From an archaeon (GTDB taxonomy: Archaea > Asgardarchaeota > Hermodarchaeia > Hermodarchaeales > Hermodarchaeaceae), in contig JABXGS010000131.1 in NCBI GenBank assembly GCA_016550425.1, positions 1 to 5,469 on the forward strand: a DNA stretch of 5,469 bases. The letters run 5' to 3'. A model generated the notes under the pieces. The model saw nothing but the letters and a program-made list of their open reading frames with translations, had not been told where the DNA came from and ran no database searches. This document shows positions 1 through 4,240 of this stretch, piece after piece. Each line of letters opens with the position of its first letter. Within the stretch, counting starts at the first letter, position 1. A program made the translations under genes and the position numbers.

Positions 1-403
1 GGGTGTCGACATTGATTCGAAAGTATTAAATGTGGCAGAACAAAACGCAATTCAAGTTGGTGTGCAAGAGCGAATAGAATTCGTCGCACAAGATATTGAG
101 ACAATCACCGCCCAAGCTGATACAGTAATAATGAACACGCCGTTTGGAGTTCAACGGGTTCACGCTGATCAACCCTTTCTCCAAAAAGCCTTAGAAATTG
201 GGAAGGTAATTTATTCCTTGCATAAAGCGTCGGCAGGCGGTCGAAAATTCATCAATGGATTTGTCTCGGATCGTGGAGGACGAATTTCATTTGTTCAGGA
301 AATGTCCATGACGCTTCCCCCAACAATGCACTTCCATGAAAAAAAACGACATAAAATTCAGGTTGATTTTTACCGTATAGAACAATCGGAGGAAACCAAA
401 TGA
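1..403 (+). CDS. METTL5-like SAM-dependent N6-adenine RNA methyltransferase (C-terminal part, 5' end outside window)
   Basis: Probably methylates adenine N6 in the small-subunit rRNA, as the METTL5 family does, using S-adenosylmethionine. The frame is open from base 2, so the start lies to the left. The 133 visible residues begin with GVDID, the acidic SAM-binding motif after strand 2. Next come a DI (DIET) segment and the catalytic motif as VIMNTPFG (bases 125-148). HADQPFL, IYSLHKA and a C-terminal HFHEKKRHKIQVDF block follow, matching the HKKK...VD tail of human METTL5. METTL5 proteins are about 200 residues long, so roughly 65-75 residues are missing, including the first glycine-rich SAM motif. 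A GTG at 32 cannot be the true start because it lies inside the fold. The family motif is NPPF; here the second residue is Thr. The stop overlaps the csl4 start (ATGA), implying translational coupling. Family assignment is firm; the target adenine is inferred. Confidence 0.88.
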   Translation, partial: GVDIDSKVLNVAEQNAIQVGVQERIEFVAQDIETITAQADTVIMNTPFGVQRVHADQPFLQKALEIGKVIYSLHKASAGGRKFINGFVSDRGGRISFVQEMSMTLPPTMHFHEKKRHKIQVDFYRIEQSEETK

Positions 404-1014
404 CCGGTCAACGAATCAAAGAAGGAGATTCAGTTCTTCCCGGAGAAAGATTGGGTGTAATTGAAGAGTTCCTCCCCGGGGAGGGAACATTTCAGGATGA
501 AGATGATGTCATCTACTCGAGTCTAACAGGCACCGTTCACATTGACATGAAGGAACGAAAAATTAGTGTTGAAACAGCAACTCGTCAACCAGTCTACCCC
601 ACACGGAATGACGTAGTCTTAGGTGTCATTCAAAGCGTTACCAAAAAATCTGCAATTGTGAACATATTCCAAATTGAGGATAAAGAATGCCCCGTAACAT
701 TTTCAGGATATTTATTCATCAAAAACGCCGCAGGGGGATATATTGACCAAATGCGTGATTTATTCGCTCCTGGAGATATTATCCTAGCCCGTGTCCAACA
801 ACAGGCAGATGGTCTAGCACGGCTTTCAACCGTGGGTTCAAGGTATGGCGTGATTCAGGCATCTTGCAGCCGGTGTGGCGAACCCCTTCACTTACAGGGT
901 CGACAACTGGAATGTGCCGAGTGTGGAAATTACGAAAAACGGAAACTCTCTCAAACCTATGGTCAAGTCCCAGTTGCGGAACTGTCAGTAGAGAAGATAA
1001 CTCCAGAGGAGTAG
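400..1014 (+). CDS. csl4: Exosome complex RNA-binding protein Csl4
   Basis: A cap subunit of the archaeal exosome. It sits on the Rrp41/Rrp42 ring, binds RNA and recruits partners for 3'-to-5' degradation and tailing in the cytoplasm. The 204 residues show the three Csl4 parts in order. An N-terminal beta domain (about 8-55) has the family signature GDSVLPGE...LPGEGTF...SLTGTVHID. An S1/OB RNA-binding domain follows (about 70-147). The C-terminal zinc ribbon has C156-x2-C159 and C172-x2-C175, all four ligands intact. The tail after residue 185 (PVAELSVEKITPEE) is acidic and probably disordered. The length is typical. The ATG at 400 overlaps the stop of the upstream methyltransferase gene by 4 nt, and the next gene starts 15 nt after this stop. 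That fits an RNA-processing operon. Family assignment is secure from the domain order. Confidence 0.96.
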   Translation: MTGQRIKEGDSVLPGERLGVIEEFLPGEGTFQDEDDVIYSSLTGTVHIDMKERKISVETATRQPVYPTRNDVVLGVIQSVTKKSAIVNIFQIEDKECPVTFSGYLFIKNAAGGYIDQMRDLFAPGDIILARVQQQADGLARLSTVGSRYGVIQASCSRCGEPLHLQGRQLECAECGNYEKRKLSQTYGQVPVAELSVEKITPEE

Positions 1015-1029
1015 GAGAGTCGAAGTAGA

Positions 1030-1251
1030 GTGGCTCGGTGGACCAAAAAGAGCCTCAACTTCTCAGTAACCGGTGCATCTGCCCAAGTTGATTTTATTAA
1101 TCAGTTGAAAAGAAAACTCAAACTCGATTTTCATATCAAAGCAGACCAAAATGGCGTAACCCTAACCTTACGCGGAGATCCCGAACAAGTGCGAAAAGCC
1201 GTTAGCCAAGCACAGACAATATACCGAGATTTCAAGGAGATTCACAGTTAA
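1030..1251 (+). CDS. Unrecognised 73-residue small protein, possibly a KH/PhoH-N-like RNA-binding domain
   Basis: I do not recognise this gene as a named family. It starts at GTG 1030, preceded by GGAGAG at 1014-1019 with about 10 nt spacing, a good Shine-Dalgarno context that overlaps the csl4 stop. The 73-residue protein is basic (many Lys/Arg) and has no cysteine or membrane segment. By eye the secondary structure is strand (8-13), helix (17-30), strand (33-38), strand (42-48) and helix (50-68). The second half, LDFHIKADQNGVTLTLRGD followed by an amphipathic helix, resembles the strand-turn-strand 'xGDPEQVxxA' pattern of KH-type and PhoH N-terminal domains. A one-domain nucleic-acid-binding protein is therefore plausible, but this is inference from pattern. 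Its place between csl4 and rpoL suggests a role in RNA metabolism. Coding status is supported by the Shine-Dalgarno motif, the lack of overlap and dense packing. Confidence 0.8.
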   Translation: MARWTKKSLNFSVTGASAQVDFINQLKRKLKLDFHIKADQNGVTLTLRGDPEQVRKAVSQAQTIYRDFKEIHS

Positions 1252-1257
1252 GCAACA

Positions 1258-1266
1258 CTTTAAAAG
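1258..1266 (+). promoter_or_regulatory. Candidate TATA box for rpoL (internal promoter)
   Basis: CTTTAAAAG lies in the 71-nt gap between the 73-residue gene and rpoL, one of the longer gaps in the plus-strand cluster. A start about 25 nt downstream of the box (near 1288) would give a leader of about 35 nt carrying the rpoL Shine-Dalgarno AAGGAG at 1308-1313. Spacing and sequence fit an archaeal TBP site. The purine-rich BRE expected just upstream is not obvious, so this is a moderate-confidence prediction. Confidence 0.42.
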
Positions 1267-1322
1267 CGAAGTTGTGTACGGTCTGCCTGCTCCATGAAAA
1301 TTTGAACAAGGAGACGATAGCC

Positions 1323-1607
1323 ATGAACATCAACATCATCAAAAACACGCAAAAGGAACTAGAGATTGACATTGAAGGAGAAGGTCACACTCTATGTAAT
1401 CCTTTACGGGAAATCCTCTTCGAAGACAAACACCTTACCTTCGCAGGATATTCAGTGCCCCACCCCCTCGAAAGAACTGCCAGATTCATTGTTCGAACAG
1501 ATGGAAAAGTCAAGGCTATCAACGTTTTCAAACAAGCCGCCCAGAAGCTCATCGAACGAACAGAGGAACTTCGATCGGAGTTTCACAAAGCTCTCAAAGC
1601 TGTGTGA
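1323..1607 (+). CDS. rpoL: DNA-directed RNA polymerase subunit L (Rpo11)
   Basis: Small assembly subunit of archaeal RNA polymerase. It dimerises with subunit D (Rpo3), like eukaryotic Rpb11 and AC19 and the bacterial alpha dimerisation domain. The start is ATG 1323, with AAGGAG at 1308-1313 nine nt upstream, giving 94 residues, the usual family length. An upstream in-frame TTG at 1272 would add a Cys-rich 17-residue tail with no counterpart in the family. Recognisable motifs are GEGHTLCNPLREIL (19-32), the signature heart of the Rpb11/RpoL dimerisation fold, and AGYSVPHPL (41-49). The strand FIVRTDGK follows, then a long C-terminal helix (about 67-92). The last bases overlap the GTG start of the next gene (GTGA), so the two are probably translationally coupled. 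A candidate promoter lies just upstream, so it may be transcribed apart from csl4 as well as by read-through. Confidence 0.96.
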   Translation: MNINIIKNTQKELEIDIEGEGHTLCNPLREILFEDKHLTFAGYSVPHPLERTARFIVRTDGKVKAINVFKQAAQKLIERTEELRSEFHKALKAV

Positions 1608-2071
1608 CCCGCGTGTCAACCTTCGAGGAATTACAAGCACTTCTCGAAACGGAAAACGTCCATTCGATTGAGTCCGCAATGCGGCATAAAGAGTTAGCAA
1701 AATTAGGTGACCCACTCTCAAATTTACTCTTCTCACTTGCTCTTTCCAGCCAATTGAAACGATTCGAAGGGGAAAAGGTTTCTGGAAAAATCCTTGCTTC
1801 GGCAATTCGATTAGCCGAATTGCGTCATCTTGCACCCTCCCGACTCGACGCACATGGTTTAGGTGATTGTGTGGAAGCAATGATTGCATATGGGTGGCTT
1901 CGAAGATATTTTACCATCCAACAAGCGGCATCAATTCTGCAAGAGCAGTTCCTCAAAGCGGGATTAGGTTCCAAACAATCGAAGGCGGAACGCTTCGAAG
2001 CGATGGCAATGGGATTTGCCGTGCTCCTGCAATATATTTGGGAGCAAAGCCAGGCTTTGAATACCGTGTAA
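1604..2071 (+). CDS. RNase III-fold family protein, single nuclease domain, no dsRNA-binding domain
   Basis: Probable RNase III-superfamily endonuclease or RNA-binding relative. Two hallmark segments are visible in the 155 residues. LAKLGDPLSNLLFSLALS (31-48) corresponds to the ERLEFLGDxxL signature. HGLGDCVEAMIAYGWL (84-99) corresponds to the ADxxEALIGAxxL metal-binding helix. Of the E. coli acidic set, the equivalents of D45 (D36), D114 (D88) and E117 (E91) are kept, while E38 and E41 are replaced by Lys and Ala. Bacterial Mini-III nucleases also lack the full signature. No dsRNA-binding domain follows. The GTG start overlaps the rpoL stop by 4 nt and has no clear Shine-Dalgarno motif, so reinitiation is likely. 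ATG 1679 would give a 130-residue form that keeps all motifs. Small RNase III-family proteins are annotated in other archaea, as far as I recall. Fold assignment is good; catalytic activity is inferred. Confidence 0.82.
   Translation: MTRVSTFEELQALLETENVHSIESAMRHKELAKLGDPLSNLLFSLALSSQLKRFEGEKVSGKILASAIRLAELRHLAPSRLDAHGLGDCVEAMIAYGWLRRYFTIQQAASILQEQFLKAGLGSKQSKAERFEAMAMGFAVLLQYIWEQSQALNTV
1802..1823 (+). repeat. Perfect 8-bp inverted repeat inside the RNase III-fold gene
   Basis: GCAATTCG (1802-1809) and CGAATTGC (1816-1823) are exact reverse complements around a 6-nt loop, so the mRNA can form an 8-bp hairpin. A shorter competing pairing exists between TTCGGC (1798-1803) and GCCGAA (1814-1819). 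It lies in codons of the helix before the second acidic motif. It may be chance, but RNase III genes in bacteria are known to be autoregulated through mRNA hairpins. Confidence 0.6.
1991..2002. repeat. 12-bp perfect palindrome with TTCGAA core
   Basis: CGCTTCGAAGCG reads identically on both strands and lies in the 3' part of the RNase III-fold gene (codons around residues 130-133). TTCGAA recurs elsewhere in the window. No function can be assigned; it may reflect codon choice. Confidence 0.5.
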
Positions 2072-2137
2072 AGCCAATACATTCTTATGCATTTTCTCGT
2101 ATGCACTCAGACCCTAAAGAACCGGAGATTTGCCTAG

Positions 2138-2482
2138 ATGGAATTTTGTCCCGAATGTTCAAGTATCCTCACCCCCCAAAAAGATGGAAACAAGAAAATA
2201 CTCATCTGTCAGAATTGTGGCTATTCAAAACGGCTAACGTCGAAAACCGAAGAAGAATACCGGTATGGTGAGAAAATCGAGCACATTCCCGAAAAAGAAG
2301 AAGTCGTCGTTATTGACGAGGAATTACAGAATCAGCAGACAATGCCTACTGTTCGCGCTATTTGCCCAAAATGCGGCCATAAAGAAGCCTACTATTGGCA
2401 AGTGCAAACTCGCTCGGGGGATGAGGCAATGACAACCTTTTATCGATGTACTAAATGCAATCAAACTTGGCGAGAATACTGA
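2138..2482 (+). CDS. tfs: Transcription factor S, archaeal TFIIS-like transcript cleavage factor
   Basis: Induces endonucleolytic cleavage of the nascent RNA in backtracked RNA polymerase by reaching its C-terminal hairpin into the active site. The 114 residues match the usual 100-115. The N-terminal Rpb9-type zinc ribbon has C4-x2-C7 and C24-x2-C27. A linker (about 35-68) follows. The C-terminal TFIIS ribbon has C76-x2-C79 and C104-x2-C107. The catalytic loop reads QTRSGDEAMTTFYRC, with the acidic pair D95-E96 intact, so it should be an active cleavage factor and not an inhibitory paralogue. The residues flanking the pair are Gly and Ala; I recall Ala and Pro in most family members. ATG 2138 has GGAG at 2124-2127, 10 nt upstream. 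It follows the RNase III-fold gene by 66 nt, and its stop is 8 nt from the stop of the convergent reductase gene. Confidence 0.96.
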   Translation: MEFCPECSSILTPQKDGNKKILICQNCGYSKRLTSKTEEEYRYGEKIEHIPEKEEVVVIDEELQNQQTMPTVRAICPKCGHKEAYYWQVQTRSGDEAMTTFYRCTKCNQTWREY

Positions 2483-2490
2483 AACAATTC

Positions 2491-3702
2491 TTAACCCCAT
2501 AGGAGTTGGGGGAAAAACCGAATTTTCCTAAATAACAACCAAAAGATATTACGGAGTAGTACAGGAGATGTGAATGCAGCTCTGATGACACGACCTTGGC
2601 GATCTATATCACCCTCGCTTTCAATTAGCCGACGAGCCTTACTAGTTTGAAGATTTGAAAAGAGCTGATCTAATTCGTGGTTGCTTAGGGTGTTCACAAG
2701 CCGGCGTAGAATCGCCATTAGATAGAGTTGCCGACCCCAATTACGTTTCCATGCATGTTCATACTGACGAAGTTCACCATGATTATACGTCTTTGCTTGT
2801 AATGCGCGATGAATACTGGATGCTACCATGACCGCACAGGCCCCTCCAGCAACAACGCCACCTCCTGTTGTTGCCTTGGTTTGACCTGCTGCGTCTCCGA
2901 TATTGACAAATCGTTGAGCAACTGTTTTAGAAGAAGGCCCTCCAGTGTAGACGATTCCACCATATCGTTTCTCGATTTTAGCATCCAATGTCAAGTGGCA
3001 GCGGCTGAGAAATTTATCGAGTGCTCGAGGTGTTTGTTTGTGGGAAGCTGCAAGCCCTACGCGAGCGTGGTGGGCATCTATTGGGATTACCCAAGCAAAG
3101 AAGTGCGTGGCAAGTTGATTGTTGAAAAACAGGTGAACCGTGTCAGTTGAAAGGGAGACGTTCGTCACTTCGTATTGCAATGCAGGGAGCATATACTTTG
3201 GTTTTGGTCGAGGGAGATTGAAGGGTTTCATTAATTGGGCATTGATTCCTTCAGCATTAACCACGAACTGTGTCCGTAGTTGTTTTCGTTTCCCCTTTTC
3301 AGTAACTTGAACCCGCATTTGATGCTGTTCCCGTGTAACACGTATAACGCGAGTCTCCAGTTGTATCGCTGTACCAGCGATCTCAGCTTCTTTGGCTAGT
3401 TGTTGATCAAGCCGATCCCGATGAAGCACAAAGGCATGCGGTTTCTTTTTCGCAAGAACTATTTGGGTTCCTGAAGGTGCATGAAAAATCGATTGATGAA
3501 CCCGCTGGGCAATCACATCAGAGGAGGGAAGTATCCCGTTATTTCTTAGCCCCTCAATACCTATTAGACCGGCACAATGCACGGGCCTGCCTATTTGGCT
3601 ATGTTCTTCGAGGAGCAGCACAGAGTGGCCTTTTCGGGCAAGTTGTCGTGCAGCTAGACTTCCTGCGGGGCCTGCACCAATTACGACAACTTCAGCATCC
3701 AT
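2491..3702 (-). CDS. Geranylgeranyl reductase-family FAD-dependent oxidoreductase
   Basis: Probably reduces double bonds of geranylgeranyl chains in archaeal membrane lipids or a related isoprenoid, at the membrane surface. The 403 residues show an N-terminal FAD Rossmann motif VVVIGAGPAGS (5-15) with the acidic end of strand 2 at LLLEEH (29-34). A Cys-containing segment GRPVHCAGLIG follows (38-48). FVLHRDRLDQQL (91-102) is the RxxLD flavin-region motif. FFAWVIP (201-207) resembles the YxWxFP substrate motif. GDAAG (269-273) and TTGGGVVAGG (278-287) form the second FAD contact. The C-terminus is hydrophobic and basic and may aid membrane association. The ATG at 3702 is chosen over a TTG nine nt upstream because AAGGA at 3713-3717 is 10 nt from the ATG but only 1 nt from the TTG. 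The gene is monocistronic and unrelated to its neighbours. It could also act on another polyprenyl substrate; several archaea carry paralogues. Confidence 0.85.
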   Translation of the reverse strand: MDAEVVVIGAGPAGSLAARQLARKGHSVLLLEEHSQIGRPVHCAGLIGIEGLRNNGILPSSDVIAQRVHQSIFHAPSGTQIVLAKKKPHAFVLHRDRLDQQLAKEAEIAGTAIQLETRVIRVTREQHQMRVQVTEKGKRKQLRTQFVVNAEGINAQLMKPFNLPRPKPKYMLPALQYEVTNVSLSTDTVHLFFNNQLATHFFAWVIPIDAHHARVGLAASHKQTPRALDKFLSRCHLTLDAKIEKRYGGIVYTGGPSSKTVAQRFVNIGDAAGQTKATTGGGVVAGGACAVMVASSIHRALQAKTYNHGELRQYEHAWKRNWGRQLYLMAILRRLVNTLSNHELDQLFSNLQTSKARRLIESEGDIDRQGRVIRAAFTSPVLLRNIFWLLFRKIRFFPQLLWG

Positions 3703-3723
3703 CGCTCTCAAGTCCTTATTTCA

Positions 3724-3739
3724 GATATTGAAGAATATC
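3724..3739. promoter_or_regulatory. Dyad repeat at the predicted reductase transcription start, operator candidate
   Basis: GATATT (3724-3729) and AATATC (3734-3739) are exact reverse complements separated by GAAG. On the minus strand this lies between the candidate TATA box and the Shine-Dalgarno motif of the reductase gene, around where transcription should begin. That position suits a repressor site or a 5' hairpin. The arms are short and AT-rich, so chance is possible. Confidence 0.35.
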
Positions 3740-3753
3740 AGACAATACGTTGA

Positions 3754-3759
3754 TTTTAA
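3754..3759 (-). promoter_or_regulatory. Candidate TATA box for the reductase gene
   Basis: Read on the minus strand the sequence is CTTAAAATC, with TTAAAA as core. A start about 25 nt downstream (near 3730) leaves a leader of about 28 nt before ATG 3702 that includes the AAGGA ribosome site. The core resembles the candidate box upstream of rpoL (TTTAAAA). No experimental basis; spacing is the main support. Confidence 0.4.
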
Positions 3760-3802
3760 GACTAGGGGAAACGAAAACGCAGATATGCCATAACATGATG
3801 AC

Positions 3803-3812
3803 TAAGTACTTA
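3803..3812. promoter_or_regulatory. 10-bp palindrome upstream of pth2, possible promoter element or operator
   Basis: TAAGTACTTA is a perfect palindrome 27 nt upstream of the chosen pth2 ATG. Its right half runs into TACTTAAG, a weak TATA-like sequence. If that is the TATA box, transcription would begin near 3834-3838 and the pth2 message would be almost leaderless. Alternatively the same stretch is the leader of a promoter further up, or coding if translation starts at ATG 3795 or 3798. Weak evidence. Confidence 0.25.
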
Positions 3813-3839
3813 AGGGATTTTACGGTGGGATGCGCTGAG

Positions 3840-4232
3840 ATGGAAGATATGAATCCAGTGAAAAAAGTCGCCGATGATTTCGAGTACAAACAGGTCCTGG
3901 TCGTTCGAACAGACCTGAAGATGAGCCGAGGAAAGATTGCTGTTCAAACAGCTCATGCAGCGGTGTCATCAGCAGAGGAGGCTCGAAAACATGCACCAAC
4001 TTCTTGGCGAAAATGGTTGTGGGAAGGACAGAAGAAGGTCGCGGTAAAGGTTACTACTGAAGCTGAATTACTTGCCCTTCGGGAAAAGGCAAACCGGGCA
4101 GGTCTTCCCGTGTATTTGGTGCGTGACCGGGGACTGACAGAGTTGCCGCCCGGAACTATCACCGCTTTAGGGATTGGTCCAGCTGCAACGAAATCCGTCG
4201 ATGCCATTACAGGTGAGTTACAATTATTGTGA
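3840..4232 (+). CDS. pth2: Peptidyl-tRNA hydrolase, archaeal/eukaryotic type (Pth2)
   Basis: Releases peptides from peptidyl-tRNAs that drop off ribosomes, recycling tRNA in the cytoplasm. From ATG 3840 the protein has 130 residues. The Pth2 signature is clear: YKQVLVVRTDLKMSRGKIA (16-34), then VQTAHAAV (35-42) with the conserved Lys, Ser, Gln and His positions. The second half has YLVRDRGLTELPPGT (92-106) and ALGIGP (109-114), containing the conserved Asp96 and the TE...GT cluster. The frame is open back to 3750, but Pth2 proteins normally begin a few residues before YKQV, so the upstream ATGs at 3795 and 3798 look too long. ATG 3840 has GGTGGGA at 3824-3830 nine nt upstream. ATG 3849 remains possible and would trim three residues. 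truD follows 8 nt after the stop, suggesting a two-gene tRNA operon transcribed divergently from the reductase. Confidence 0.94.
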   Translation: MEDMNPVKKVADDFEYKQVLVVRTDLKMSRGKIAVQTAHAAVSSAEEARKHAPTSWRKWLWEGQKKVAVKVTTEAELLALREKANRAGLPVYLVRDRGLTELPPGTITALGIGPAATKSVDAITGELQLL

Positions 4233-4240
4233 TGTGACGA

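Noticed and set aside
1272..1322. TTG 1272 as the rpoL start, adding a Cys-containing leader peptide
   Set aside because: The AAGGAG at 1308-1313 points to ATG 1323, and that start gives the normal family length.
1452..1889. 145-codon open frame on the minus strand across rpoL and the RNase III-fold gene
   Set aside because: It is antisense to two genes with strong family motifs, has no recognisable domain and looks like a shadow of plus-strand codon usage.
2086..2105. Repeated TATGCA (2086-2091 and 2100-2105) upstream of tfs
   Set aside because: Two copies of a 6-mer 14 nt apart are weak evidence for an operator, and no further copies were noticed.
1867..2271. 134-codon plus-strand frame overlapping the RNase III-fold gene and tfs
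   Set aside because: It overlaps two supported genes in another frame and its translation has no family features.
2495..2512. CCCC...GGGG pairing near the tfs/reductase junction as a terminator hairpin
   Set aside because: Only four base pairs with a 9-nt loop, inside the last reductase codons, and archaeal termination relies mainly on T-runs; none convincing follows on either strand.
2809..3150. Plus-strand frame antisense to the reductase gene, Cys-rich
   Set aside because: The cysteines do not form spaced metal-binding pairs and the opposite strand encodes clear FAD enzyme motifs.
3750..3839. N-terminal extension of Pth2 reaching back to 3750
   Set aside because: Pth2 proteins begin close to YKQV; the extension has no conserved features and overlaps the divergent promoter region.
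1491..3913. Shared 11-mer GTTCGAACAGA in rpoL (1491) and pth2 (3903)
   Set aside because: Both copies encode Val-Arg-Thr-Asp in unrelated proteins, so identical codons explain it without a repeat element.
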